Of a stretch of 64,000 bases of DNA, positions 8,748 through 17,579 are shown piece after piece (the stretch's first letter is position 1; every line of letters begins with the position of its first letter). Made by a program: the position numbers and the translations under genes. The notes beneath the pieces are model-generated. The model saw nothing but the letters and a program-made list of their open reading frames with translations. It was not told the origin of the DNA and did not search any database. Source of the stretch: UBA5239 sp040394635 (lineage in GTDB: Bacteria > Verrucomicrobiota > Lentisphaeria > Victivallales > Victivallaceae); the NCBI GenBank assembly GCA_040394635.1, contig JBEBRW010000017.1:18320-82319 (forward strand), read 5' to 3'.

Positions 8748-10202
8748 ATGGATGCTGAATACATTCTTGCCATCGACCAGGGGACCACCAGTTCCCGCGC
8801 CGTCTTGTTCGACATGGAGCTGAAACCGCTTGGTTCGGCCGGACGCGAATTCGAGCAGCACTATCCGCAAAGCGGCTGGGTGGAGCACGAGCCGGACGAC
8901 CTTTTCGGCAGTGTTTTCGAGTCGGTCAGCGAGGTCATGCGCAAATTCAAGGTGTCGCCACGCCAGATCAAGTCCATCGGCATCGCCAATCAGCGCGAAA
9001 CCACGCTGGTGTGGAACCGTCGTACCGGACAGCCCGTTCACCGCGCCATCGTCTGGCAGTGCCGCCGTACCGCCGCCCTCTGCCGCCAGCTTGAGGCAGA
9101 CGGCCTCACCGGGTATATCCGCCACCACACCGGGTTGATGGTCGACCCGTATTTCTCGGCCACCAAGATCAAGTGGATTCTCGACAATGTCAAAGGTCTG
9201 AACCTCGACGACCTGCTCTTCGGCACCGTGGAAACATACCTGATCTGGAAGCTCACCGAGGGCAAATCGCACATCACCGATTACACCAATGCCGCCCGCA
9301 CCATGCTCTTTAATATCCGTACGCTGGACTGGGACGATACACTGCTCGCCAAGCTCGGCATTCCGCGCTCGATGATGCCCAAGGTGGTGCCGTCGAGCGG
9401 TCAGGCCGCCGTCTGCAGCCATCCGCTTTTTGACCGGACGCCCATCCCGATCTGCGGCATCGCGGGCGACCAGCAGGCCGCGCTTTACGGACAGTTCTGC
9501 GACCGCCCCGGCGAAATGAAAATCACCTATGGCACCGGCGCGTTCCTGCTGCTGAATACCGGCTCCGAATTCATCGAAAGCTGTCACGGGCTGGTCACCA
9601 CCCTCGGCGCGAACACCCGCCCCGGCAAGCCCGAATACGTGCTGGAGGGCTCCGTGTTCATGGCCGGCGCCATCATGCAATGGCTGCGCGACGGCATCGG
9701 CATCCTACCGGACGTCTCCAGGGCCGCCGAAATCGCCTCCTCCATCCCGGACACCGGCGGCGTCTGCCTCGTTCCGGCCTTCACCGGGCTCGGCGCGCCC
9801 TACTGGAACTCGGACGCCCGCGCAGCCCTCACCGGTATGACCCGCGGCACCTCGCGCAAAGAAATTATCCGCGCCGCCGAAGAGGCCATCGCCTTCCAGT
9901 GTGCCGACCTGATCGACGCCATGCGCAACGACATCGGCAAGCCGATTCACAAAGTCCGTGTCGACGGCGGTGCCGCCCGCGACCCCTTTCTCCTGCAGTT
10001 CCAATCTGACATCCTCAACTGCACCGTCGAGCGGCCGCCTTACCTTGAAACCACCGTCCTCGGCGCAGCCCGCCTCGCGCTCGGCGCGGACTGTTGCCAG
10101 ATCGCGGACGTTTCCGCCACTTTTGAGCCAAAAATTACGGCCCGGGAGCGGGAGGAGCACCTCCATCGCTGGCACCGGGCCGTGGAATCGGTAATCGGTT
10201 GA
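8748..10202 (+). CDS. glpK: Glycerol kinase, 484 aa
   Basis: FGGY-family kinase making glycerol-3-phosphate from glycerol and ATP. Visible signatures: AIDQGTTSSRAVLFD at 8-22, GIANQRETTLVWNR, the substrate loop around VDPYFSATKIKW, GIAGDQQAALYGQ and the C-terminal DGGAARDPFLLQFQSD. GAGGTGA precedes the ATG. Length is slightly below the usual 495-505. No glpF or glpD is adjacent. It ends one base before the convergent xylose-isomerase-like gene, with no clear terminator between them. Confidence 0.95.
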   Translation: MDAEYILAIDQGTTSSRAVLFDMELKPLGSAGREFEQHYPQSGWVEHEPDDLFGSVFESVSEVMRKFKVSPRQIKSIGIANQRETTLVWNRRTGQPVHRAIVWQCRRTAALCRQLEADGLTGYIRHHTGLMVDPYFSATKIKWILDNVKGLNLDDLLFGTVETYLIWKLTEGKSHITDYTNAARTMLFNIRTLDWDDTLLAKLGIPRSMMPKVVPSSGQAAVCSHPLFDRTPIPICGIAGDQQAALYGQFCDRPGEMKITYGTGAFLLLNTGSEFIESCHGLVTTLGANTRPGKPEYVLEGSVFMAGAIMQWLRDGIGILPDVSRAAEIASSIPDTGGVCLVPAFTGLGAPYWNSDARAALTGMTRGTSRKEIIRAAEEAIAFQCADLIDAMRNDIGKPIHKVRVDGGAARDPFLLQFQSDILNCTVERPPYLETTVLGAARLALGADCCQIADVSATFEPKITAREREEHLHRWHRAVESVIG

Positions 10203-10203
10203 A

Positions 10204-11235
10204 TTACTTCAACATCATGCTCAGGATGTAATAATTGAGTTCTTCGTAGTCGCGCTCGGCCTGCAGCTTGGCGATCATTTTGTCGTCCAGCGAACGGCTG
10301 ATTTCGAGCAGTTTCAGGAAGATTTTGCGGCTGTAGTCGAGATGCTTCAGCGCGGTTTTATCCTTCTGCGTGCGCATCACTTTCACGTCCAAACCGACCC
10401 ATTCGCCGTTCTGGCCGAAACCGTTTTTGTCGAGCACGCGCACCTGGTTCAAGGCGCGACGCGGGTCGACCGCGCCGAAGGTCAGATCCTGGTCGAATTT
10501 CAGGCTGTTCTGGTCGTTCAGGTGAACGCTCCAGAGCTTCTTGTGCGCCATGGCGAAACCCATTTCGTCCGAGGGCGAGAGGTTGGCGAGCAGCGCGTGG
10601 GCGGTCTCGATCAGGCAGCCGATACGGCTCGGATCGGAGGTCATCAGCCCCATCGCGATCGCGTGGCCGATGGTCGGGATGTAGGTGTGGTCCATCGGCT
10701 CGTTCGGCTTCGACTCGATCATCACGCGAACGTTCTTGTCGTAGTCGAGAACCATCTGCAGCGCTTCGGCGATTTTTTCGGTGGCCCAGGCGGGGTCTTT
10801 CGCCTCGCGGATGTAGGTGCCTTCGCGCGCCAGCCACAGCACGATGTTCTTGGTGCCGAGGGCGTTGGCGATATCGACGGTGCGTTTGGTGCGGTCGAGC
10901 GCGTACTGGCGGCACTTCGGGCAATTGCTGGTGTAGCCGCCGTCGACGGTACGCGGGTCCATCCACAGGCGCGGCGCGACGAATTCGGCGGTCAGGCCGT
11001 GGCCGTCGAGCACTTTTTTGACCGCGGCGGCTTCTTTGATGATCTGCTTCGGGGTCAGTTCGTCCATGTTCGGCACGGCGTCGTCGTCGTGGAACTGCAC
11101 GCCGTCGAAGCCCATTTTCTTGTACATTTTGAGCTTGGCGTTGAACTCGATGCTCTGCCGCACTTCCGGACCGAACGGGTCCGCACCTTCGTGAATGTTC
11201 CACGGGCCAAATGAAAATCTGAATACTCCTGCCAT
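10204..11235 (-). CDS. Xylose isomerase-like sugar isomerase, 343 aa
   Basis: Close to actinobacterial-type (class I) xylose isomerase. All expected metal and catalytic residues are visible: FHDDD at 48-52 (catalytic His), LWLAREG at 133-139, IESKPNEP at 173-180 (Glu and Lys), IETAH at 209-213, HLND at 238-241, FDQDL at 247-251 and LDVKVMR at 282-288. Shorter than the usual 385-440. It is the last gene of the eight-gene operon starting at 17455, 12 bp after the previous stop. Catalysis of aldose-ketose isomerisation is well supported; xylose itself is not, since neither xylulokinase nor a xylose transporter is present here. Confidence 0.85.
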   Translation of the reverse strand: MAGVFRFSFGPWNIHEGADPFGPEVRQSIEFNAKLKMYKKMGFDGVQFHDDDAVPNMDELTPKQIIKEAAAVKKVLDGHGLTAEFVAPRLWMDPRTVDGGYTSNCPKCRQYALDRTKRTVDIANALGTKNIVLWLAREGTYIREAKDPAWATEKIAEALQMVLDYDKNVRVMIESKPNEPMDHTYIPTIGHAIAMGLMTSDPSRIGCLIETAHALLANLSPSDEMGFAMAHKKLWSVHLNDQNSLKFDQDLTFGAVDPRRALNQVRVLDKNGFGQNGEWVGLDVKVMRTQKDKTALKHLDYSRKIFLKLLEISRSLDDKMIAKLQAERDYEELNYYILSMMLK

Positions 11236-11247
11236 GATTTTTTCTCC

Positions 11248-11994
11248 TTATCTGCCAAGTAGTTTCTTTAAATATTCGATGCTGATTTTTGCACTTTCGA
11301 ATTGTGGGCGCTTGCAAATGTCCTGCTCGTAAATCAGCCATTCGCAAATCGTGCCGCGGGCGGCTTCCGCGCAGGCGGCCAGGTCGATTTTGCCGGTGCC
11401 GAGCTCAGTAAACGAACCATCCTCTTTGTCCATATCTTTCATATGGAGTTGCGGCAGGCGGTCGGCGTATTTCTTGATGTAGCGGACCGGGCACTCGCCG
11501 CCCTTGGTCACCCAGTAAACGTCCAGTTCGGCCTGAACCTGTTTGGCGTCGGTGCGGTTGAAAATGATGTCCTGCGCGTATTCGCCGCCGATCTTTTCGA
11601 ATTCCGCCGCGTGGTTGTGATAGGTGAACTGCAGACCGCGCGCGGCGGCGGCCTTGCCGACTTTGGCGCACTGATCGACCACGTCGTCGATGATTTCGCT
11701 GAACTTGCCGCCACGGCTGATCGTCACATACTTGCAGCCGAGCGCCTTGGCGTAATCGAACACCTTGTTGTTCGGATCGTCGAAATCCGTGGCCGACACG
11801 TGCATTCCGCAGGTTTTCAGGCCGATTTCTTTGGTGTACGCCGCCAGTTCGTCCGGCTCCATGCCGCCGAAGTTGAAGGCGAATTCCGCGCCGTCACATC
11901 CGAGCTTCGCCAGTTCCTTCAAAACGCCTTTGAAGTCTTGTTGCAGGGGTTCGCGGATGGTGTAGAGTTGGATGCCGATTTTCATGTCTTTCAT
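11248..11994 (-). CDS. Sugar phosphate isomerase/epimerase-like TIM-barrel protein, 248 aa
   Basis: IolE/AP-endonuclease-2 type TIM barrel with metal-site blocks TYHNHAAEF, QAELDVYW, QLHMKDM and WLIYEQD, so the Glu-Asp-His-Glu set is intact. The AAAGGA before its ATG lies at the upstream gene's stop, and the two genes are separated by one base, so translation is coupled. Paralogue of the 4415 gene. In this operon it may act on a keto- or amino-sugar product of the amidase/esterase genes; substrate unknown. Confidence 0.8.
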   Translation of the reverse strand: MKDMKIGIQLYTIREPLQQDFKGVLKELAKLGCDGAEFAFNFGGMEPDELAAYTKEIGLKTCGMHVSATDFDDPNNKVFDYAKALGCKYVTISRGGKFSEIIDDVVDQCAKVGKAAAARGLQFTYHNHAAEFEKIGGEYAQDIIFNRTDAKQVQAELDVYWVTKGGECPVRYIKKYADRLPQLHMKDMDKEDGSFTELGTGKIDLAACAEAARGTICEWLIYEQDICKRPQFESAKISIEYLKKLLGR

Positions 11995-11995
11995 T

Positions 11996-12811
11996 TTACC
12001 AGTCCTTTCCGAGTAAGTTATCGATGTTGCGGTATAAAATATTGCGCATGTCGTCTTCGCTGATTTTGGCGGCCAGAATGCCGCCGATGCCCTGGAATTC
12101 GTCGAACCACGGCAGGTCGGTACCGTACAGAATCCGCTCGCTGCCGGCGATTTCCACCAGTTTCTCCACCATGCCGGTAGTGCCGGGAATGCTGGTCAAC
12201 TCGAAGTAGACGTTGTCCGGGCAAGCTTGGTGAAGCCGCGCCACGCCGTCCCAGTCCGGGCGGAACGAATGGCCCATGAAAAAGCTGACTTTCGGGTATT
12301 TCTGCGCCAGCTCGATCATCATATCGATTCCGACGAATCGATCCCCGCCCCAGGTATGGAACAAAATCGGCAATCCGCGCTCGTTGGCGAACTCGAACGC
12401 CGGTTCATACGCCTTGTCGGTGGCAGCCTTGCCGTGATAAGCCGAGAGGAACTTGAAACCGATCGCGGCGGGCGCCCATTTGTCGAACGACTTCACATCC
12501 TCGATCACCCGCTCCGGGTGGTTCGGGTTCACCGCCACATACATCCGCAGGATATCCGGGTGCTGACGCGCAATTTCGAACACTTCCTGATTGGTGAAAT
12601 CCGGCGTCCACAGCGCATAATGATGCGAGAAAACCAATTTAGTGACCCCGGATTTGCGCAAATGCGCCACCATGGTATCCGCCTCGGCGCGCTTGAAATA
12701 AATCTGCCCGTGCGGCCCCATGTGACCATGCATGTCATAAACCGGAATCCCGGCACGGCCATGGTTCCAATAGGCTTCCGCCAGCGAACCTTTTGCTTCC
12801 CAGATACTCAT
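11996..12811 (-). CDS. Amidohydrolase-superfamily TIM-barrel hydrolase (COG2159-like), 271 aa
   Basis: Metal-dependent hydrolase of the amidohydrolase 2 group. MHGHMG near 28-33 is the N-terminal HxH-type motif, ILFHTWGGD and FFMGHSF carry later metal or catalytic histidines, and YGTDLPW gives the conserved C-terminal Asp. Family members include lactonases, decarboxylases and hydratases, so chemistry is uncertain. It overlaps the next-upstream gene by four bases (ATGA) within the operon. Confidence 0.75.
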   Translation of the reverse strand: MSIWEAKGSLAEAYWNHGRAGIPVYDMHGHMGPHGQIYFKRAEADTMVAHLRKSGVTKLVFSHHYALWTPDFTNQEVFEIARQHPDILRMYVAVNPNHPERVIEDVKSFDKWAPAAIGFKFLSAYHGKAATDKAYEPAFEFANERGLPILFHTWGGDRFVGIDMMIELAQKYPKVSFFMGHSFRPDWDGVARLHQACPDNVYFELTSIPGTTGMVEKLVEIAGSERILYGTDLPWFDEFQGIGGILAAKISEDDMRNILYRNIDNLLGKDW

Positions 12812-13575
12812 AATTGCACCTCGTTCAGAAGTTTTTCCAGATTTTTGCCGGCGATCAACCGCTTGGCTTCGTCGCTGATCTCGGAATTTTTCAGCGAAAG
12901 CATCATGCTGCCGAACATGAAACCGGGGTAGCCGCTGCCGTACAGAATCCGCTCTGCGCCGTACTCATTGACCAAGTCGGCCACGCCCTCCGGCACCCAG
13001 TAGGTCGAAATTTCCAGATGGAAGCCCTCGTAATTTTCCAGCAGCGGCCGGAAATAACGGTCCGTCCCCCAGTATAAACCGTTGGTCAGGCAAATATAAC
13101 GGTTCTTCGGAAATTCTTTCAGAAACGCGTAAACCGCATCCCATGAACCGAATGTATGGATTCCGATCTGCACCGGAATTTTACGCTCGGCGGCTTCGTC
13201 CATGATCTTGCCGATGGTCAGGCGGTCCGCAATCCACTTGTGCCCCAAAGGGTCGAGAATCAGCGCCTTGATCCGGTTCTTTTTCATGCCGTCAAAAAAC
13301 GCCTTGCCCTCCGGCAATTCGTGCGTACAGGGCGGCAGGAAACTCCACACGCCCACCAGCCTTTCACCGGGATCATCCGCCAGCCGTTTGGCCACGGCAT
13401 CGTTCGCGTAATTCGCTCCGGCCGCGGTCAGGTTGACGTCCCGGATCAGCGCTTTGTCAACGCCGTTGCGGTCCATCTCCTGCAGCAGCGCCGCCGTCGA
13501 AGACGCATACTCGAGCGCGCCGTTCATCGGCGTGCCGATTTGCGCGTTCGCATCAAAAAACATCAAATCTTTCAT
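12808..13575 (-). CDS. Amidohydrolase-superfamily protein, 255 aa
   Basis: Paralogue of the 11996 gene with the same overall plan, including the C-terminal SGYPGFMFGS where YGTDLPW stands in the neighbour. The N-terminal HxH motif is replaced by FDANAQIG, so the usual metal pair is not obvious. Either it uses a reduced metal site, as some COG2159 members do, or it is a non-catalytic partner of the neighbouring amidohydrolase. Overlaps both flanking genes by four bases. Confidence 0.65.
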   Translation of the reverse strand: MKDLMFFDANAQIGTPMNGALEYASSTAALLQEMDRNGVDKALIRDVNLTAAGANYANDAVAKRLADDPGERLVGVWSFLPPCTHELPEGKAFFDGMKKNRIKALILDPLGHKWIADRLTIGKIMDEAAERKIPVQIGIHTFGSWDAVYAFLKEFPKNRYICLTNGLYWGTDRYFRPLLENYEGFHLEISTYWVPEGVADLVNEYGAERILYGSGYPGFMFGSMMLSLKNSEISDEAKRLIAGKNLEKLLNEVQL

Positions 13576-14216
13576 TGCGAAATCCTTTCTGTTATCTCTT
13601 TTTCCATAATAGAAAACATCTTTTCACCGAATAACTTATGTCCGACTGAATTCAAATGGATACCGTCCGCCAGCAGATACTGCTCCCGCTCGCGGTCAAA
13701 CAACGGATACAAATCCAGAAACGGGTAATCCCGGAAGAAGCGCCGCGCCAGCTCGCGCTGCGGCTCCAGGAGTTCATCGAGCCCGCCGCCGCACTGCTTG
13801 AACGGCTCCACAAAAGCCGGATGCTGCGCCGCCCAATGCTGCTCATTGATAACGGGGCCGAGTCCAACGCCGATCATCCGGGTTTTCTCCGGCAGGCGCG
13901 CGGCCATGTCGTCCACATGATATTGGATTTCGTCCAGCGGCACCAACCGCTCGGGCCGGGTATAGTCTTCATTGTTCGCGCCGATCATCACCAGCAGATA
14001 GTCAGGCGAATACGCCAGTACGTCGCGATCGAAACGCACCATGCACTCGCGGGTCGATTCACCGCCGATGGCTCCGTTCACAATCGCGAAACAGATATCC
14101 GGAAAGCGCTCCGAAAGCTTGTCCCGCATCACCTCGTACCAGCGCTCATGCGGAGCGACACCGATCACGCCTTCCATGATCGACGAGCCGAAAAGACTGA
14201 TCACTAAATTCTTCAT
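13572..14216 (-). CDS. SGNH/GDSL-type esterase, 214 aa (tandem copy 2)
   Basis: SGNH hydrolase. Block I is FGSSIMEG (GxSx instead of GDSL, nucleophilic Ser retained), block II NGAIGGEST, block III IGANNED and block V DGIHLNSVGH with the catalytic Asp and His. No signal peptide, so it acts in the cytoplasm, for example as a sugar deacetylase. It follows its paralogue by a four-base overlap; the pair arose by tandem duplication and has diverged substantially. Confidence 0.8.
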   Translation of the reverse strand: MKNLVISLFGSSIMEGVIGVAPHERWYEVMRDKLSERFPDICFAIVNGAIGGESTRECMVRFDRDVLAYSPDYLLVMIGANNEDYTRPERLVPLDEIQYHVDDMAARLPEKTRMIGVGLGPVINEQHWAAQHPAFVEPFKQCGGGLDELLEPQRELARRFFRDYPFLDLYPLFDREREQYLLADGIHLNSVGHKLFGEKMFSIMEKEITERISQ

Positions 14217-14854
14217 TTATTTTCCTGCAATAATTCTTTCAGAATCTCAAATAACGTATCGGCAAAAAGTTCCGTGCCGCGCGGGTTCAGGTGGATTCCA
14301 TCCTCCAGCAGATATTGTTCCGCCTTGTCGCCGATCATGCCGTGCAAGTCGCAAATCGGCCAGCCGTGTTTGCGGGCGAATTCACGCGAATAATCACGCT
14401 CGGTGGCAAGCAATCCGCCGATACCGCCGTGACGGTTGGCTTCGGCAAAGGCCGGATGGCGCCAGCTGTGATGCTTCTCGTTGATAACCGGCCCCTGCAG
14501 AACCGCTATTACTTTGGTTTTGGCCGGCAGGCCGCTGACGAATCGCTCCATCAGCTGCAGCTTTTCGGCTTCGCCGACCAGACGCTCGGGGCGTGCCAGG
14601 TCACAGTTGTTACCCTCAAATTTCACCAGACAGAAGTCGGGCGAATGCGCCACCACCTCGCGGTCGAAACGCCGCATCATCTCGCGGGTGCTCTCGCCGC
14701 CGATTCCGGCGTTTATAATCGAAAAGCAAACTTCCGGAAAATGACTCGAAAGTTTGCGGTGCAGAATATTGTACCAGCGGTCCAGCGGATTCGCCACCCC
14801 GGTAATGCCTTCCAGCATCGAAGAGCCGAAGGCGCTGATGATCACATTTTTCAT
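14213..14854 (-). CDS. SGNH/GDSL-type esterase, 213 aa (tandem copy 1)
   Basis: Paralogue of the 13572 gene: block I FGSSMLEG, block II NAGIGGEST, block III FEGNNCD, block V DGIHLNPRG. The usual C-terminal His of block V is retained within HLNPRG. Length and the MKN(V/L)(I/V)IS start match its neighbour. Cytoplasmic, translationally overlapped on both sides (ATGA). Two different deacylations, or two positions on one substrate, would explain keeping both copies. Confidence 0.8.
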   Translation of the reverse strand: MKNVIISAFGSSMLEGITGVANPLDRWYNILHRKLSSHFPEVCFSIINAGIGGESTREMMRRFDREVVAHSPDFCLVKFEGNNCDLARPERLVGEAEKLQLMERFVSGLPAKTKVIAVLQGPVINEKHHSWRHPAFAEANRHGGIGGLLATERDYSREFARKHGWPICDLHGMIGDKAEQYLLEDGIHLNPRGTELFADTLFEILKELLQENK

Positions 14855-16200
14855 TGAAAAAGTTCCCTGTCAAGTTTCAGTAACGCTTCCCGCAATTCCT
14901 CATGGATACCGGCATACGGCGGAAGACCGGTAATCAGCGGCACCATATCCGCCTCGTAACCGCCTTTGGCGGCGGCGGCTTTGTCCGGGGCATACCCCAG
15001 TTCGCCGTTGGCGATGCCGACGACCAGCGGATACGGCGCGGCCGCCGCCTCCACCACCTCATTTTTGATCGCCTGCATGATCTCAAAAGGCGAACACAGC
15101 AACGCCACCGGTCCGAGCCGGATTCCCTGTATTTCCGCAGGGATAAACGGCTCGGGATTGGATTTCAGATATTGCTCCATTTTTTCCGCGCCGACGAAAT
15201 ACACGGCGGCCATCCGGCAGTCCTGATCTTTGTCGGACGCCTCAGGCGCAGCGATTTTCGCCAATTTTTCGGCCTTGATCTCCGCCAGTTTCTCCAGCGT
15301 CAGCGACTGCCGGAGCGACATGCGGGCGGTAAATGAAAAACTGCTGAGGGTTTCATCCTCAACCGGCTCGGCCTTGGCCAGCCCGTCACGCAAAGCACGC
15401 TCGAAACGCCCGGCAATGATATCCAGCGCCAGCAATGATTCATTGCCGTTGCCGCCGTCGCTGACGGTACACGTATTGACATCGCCCAGCGCCCCCTGCA
15501 GGAATACGCCGACCGCGCCGGGCATGGTCCGCATGATGTTATGAATCGCGATCGCCGGATAATCTCCATGTATCGCATGAGAAGTCGGGCCGCAAATCAC
15601 CGGGTGACAGCCGAAATACGCCATGAATCCGATCAGCGCGCCGTCCTTGCCGGTAAACCGGATGACGGTCGTGGTGGTATCGGTCAGTTCCGGTTTGGCC
15701 GGACGCCAGCCCTCTTTCAGGCCTTCCTCCAGCGGTACGCTGAAGCGGTCGTAGACGCGATTGGTCCCGATGCCTTCGCACGGCACCACGGCCACCGCCA
15801 TCGCGGCCTCCTGCAGATTGCCCAGCGCCTCGATTCCGGCACGGGCAATCTTATAGGGCAGCATCATGTTGTACGGGATATCCTGGTCACCCCAGCCGTT
15901 CAACGGAATCGTCGACGGCCCCGAATGCGTATGACTGCAGCATACCATAATCCGGTCGTCGCTCAAATCAGGGTATTTCTCCCGAATCAGCCGGCGACTC
16001 AGGGCCGTGGCCCCGTCCGTCACTCCGCACAGGTCGCAACCGATTATGACTGCTCTGTTTCCACCGGACTCGAAGGCCGCCGCCCGTGCTTCCAGCGGGT
16101 CGCGGACCCCGCTCGAATGCCGGTTCAGAAACGGCCCGAATCCGGCGAGTTCCACTCCCGCTCGCGGGGTAATATCAACTTTGGCAAATCCCGCTTTCAT
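14851..16200 (-). CDS. Neutral/alkaline ceramidase N-domain-like amidase, 449 aa
   Basis: Resembles the catalytic domain of neutral ceramidase: the start FAKVDITPRAGVELAGF is the family hallmark, followed by CSHTHSGPSTIPLNGWG (zinc-binding HTHSGP) and GCHPVICGPTSHAIHGDYPAI, which carries further metal and catalytic residues. There is no signal peptide and no C-terminal immunoglobulin-like domain, so it is unlikely to be an exported ceramidase; a cytoplasmic amidase for an N-acylated small molecule is more plausible. Second gene of the operon, 19 bp after the aminotransferase. Confidence 0.8.
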   Translation of the reverse strand: MKAGFAKVDITPRAGVELAGFGPFLNRHSSGVRDPLEARAAAFESGGNRAVIIGCDLCGVTDGATALSRRLIREKYPDLSDDRIMVCCSHTHSGPSTIPLNGWGDQDIPYNMMLPYKIARAGIEALGNLQEAAMAVAVVPCEGIGTNRVYDRFSVPLEEGLKEGWRPAKPELTDTTTTVIRFTGKDGALIGFMAYFGCHPVICGPTSHAIHGDYPAIAIHNIMRTMPGAVGVFLQGALGDVNTCTVSDGGNGNESLLALDIIAGRFERALRDGLAKAEPVEDETLSSFSFTARMSLRQSLTLEKLAEIKAEKLAKIAAPEASDKDQDCRMAAVYFVGAEKMEQYLKSNPEPFIPAEIQGIRLGPVALLCSPFEIMQAIKNEVVEAAAAPYPLVVGIANGELGYAPDKAAAAKGGYEADMVPLITGLPPYAGIHEELREALLKLDRELFQ

Positions 16201-16219
16201 ATTGCGATTTCAGCTAACC

Positions 16220-17455
16220 TTATTTTTTGCTGTCGGCATATTTCCGCAGCTCGCCCACGTTGGACGCCACCTTGCGGACCACCGCGCCGATCTGTTCGGC
16301 GGTCTCCTTATAATACATCATCTGGTGGGCGATTCCAAGCGCACGATTCAGCGAAAGTTCGTCGCAAACCGGGCATTCGCCTTCGAAAATCCGATAGGAT
16401 TCCGGCGCCAGGTTGAAGAGATTGTGGCGGTAAACCGTACCATGGGTACCGTTGCCGATGCCTACTCCTTCGGCGGCGCAGGCTTCATTGATGATCCAGC
16501 GGTCGATGCCGTCGAATTCCTTGCCGTCAAAGAGGAAATGGAACGTATAATATCCCTGCGGATTCGCGAGGCGGCCCGGAGCCTGCACGCGAACGCCCGG
16601 CACATCGGCAAGAGCCTCGGTCATGATGCGGGCACTTTCGCCGTAACGCTTGACGCGCTCGGGCAGTGTCTTGAGCTGTTCCAAGAGCAACAGCGCCTGA
16701 AACGCCGTGCCGCGGTAATTATGACAAACCAGCCCGGCCGGAGTCCTGGAGCCCTGCCCCTGCTTGGCGCCGCGCACATAACCGATATGCTTGAGCAGGA
16801 AGAGCTTTTCCGCCAGCTCGGGATCATTGGTCGTACAGATGCCGCCCTCGCCGGACGCGGTGACTTTGCTCTGCTGGAAGCTGAAACTGCCGATCGCGCC
16901 TATGCTGCCCACGCCCTTGCCGTCCCAGAAACCGCCCTGCATCTGAGCGCAGTCTTCGATCACCGGAATACCGTGCTTCGCCGCGATCGGCATGATTTTG
17001 CCGAGATCAGCGGTGGAGCCGTAAATATGGACGGGCATGATCGCCTTGGTTTTCGGAGTGATGGCCGCTTCCATTTTCGCCGGGTCCATGCACATGGTGG
17101 AGGGCTCGATGTCCACGATTACCGGAATCGCGCCGAGGTAATGTACCGCCATCGCCGTCGCCATCCAGGTCAGCGCCGGAATGATCACTTCGTCGCCAGC
17201 CTTGACGCCAAGCGCCTGCAGCGCGCACTCCAGCGTCACCGTGCCGTTGGCCATGAAAACCGCGTACTTGGCACTCTGCGAAGCGGCGAATTCCTGCTCA
17301 AACTGCTGTTCCATCGGACTATTGAACGACCAGTCGCCGCTCATGTAAAGCTGTTTCAGCTTTTCCGCCGTCTCCTCGGTACGAATCGGCCAATCCAATA
17401 CTTTTACCGGTTCCTTCAATAACTTTTCGCCACCCAATATTGCCAGATTTGCCAT
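16220..17455 (-). CDS. DegT/DnrJ/EryC1/StrS-family PLP aminotransferase, 411 aa
   Basis: Aminotransferase of the nucleotide-sugar / aminocyclitol type. SFSFQQSK puts the Schiff-base lysine at residue 197, EDCAQ at 167-171 supplies the Asp that contacts the pyridine nitrogen, and HIYGSTADL follows the family plan. Of two ATGs (17461 and 17455) the second has AGGA at seven bases and is chosen. First gene of the operon, downstream of the repeat operator. Family members usually build amino sugars; in this catabolic setting it may run in reverse and remove an amino group from a sugar or cyclitol. Confidence 0.85.
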   Translation of the reverse strand: MANLAILGGEKLLKEPVKVLDWPIRTEETAEKLKQLYMSGDWSFNSPMEQQFEQEFAASQSAKYAVFMANGTVTLECALQALGVKAGDEVIIPALTWMATAMAVHYLGAIPVIVDIEPSTMCMDPAKMEAAITPKTKAIMPVHIYGSTADLGKIMPIAAKHGIPVIEDCAQMQGGFWDGKGVGSIGAIGSFSFQQSKVTASGEGGICTTNDPELAEKLFLLKHIGYVRGAKQGQGSRTPAGLVCHNYRGTAFQALLLLEQLKTLPERVKRYGESARIMTEALADVPGVRVQAPGRLANPQGYYTFHFLFDGKEFDGIDRWIINEACAAEGVGIGNGTHGTVYRHNLFNLAPESYRIFEGECPVCDELSLNRALGIAHQMMYYKETAEQIGAVVRKVASNVGELRKYADSKK

Positions 17456-17504
17456 TTTCATGTCCTTTCTTTGTTTATGAATCTTGCATTCATTGTTTCG
17501 TCTG

Positions 17505-17573
17505 ATTATATTATATCCTGTTGAAAGGAAAATTAAAATATCTCGATCTTGCGAAAAATATCTCAATCTTGCG
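17505..17573. promoter_or_regulatory. Tandem direct-repeat operator and divergent promoter
   Basis: Two copies of an 18-bp word (AAATATCTCGATCTTGCG at 17536-17553; AAATATCTCAATCTTGCG at 17556-17573, one mismatch) lie exactly 20 bp apart. On the minus strand a TATAAT lies at 17515-17510 within TATAATATAATC, which places the -35 of the operon promoter at about 17533-17538, touching the proximal repeat. This matches the araI1-I2 layout of direct half-sites next to -35. The distal repeat ends seven bases before the araC-type ATG, so autoregulation is also possible. Confidence 0.7.
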
Positions 17574-17579
17574 GTTTTT

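Noticed and set aside
10190..10215. GTTGAA-TTAC-TTCAAC hairpin at the glpK end as a terminator
   Set aside because: Only six pairs, located across both stop codons and without a T-run; may be chance.
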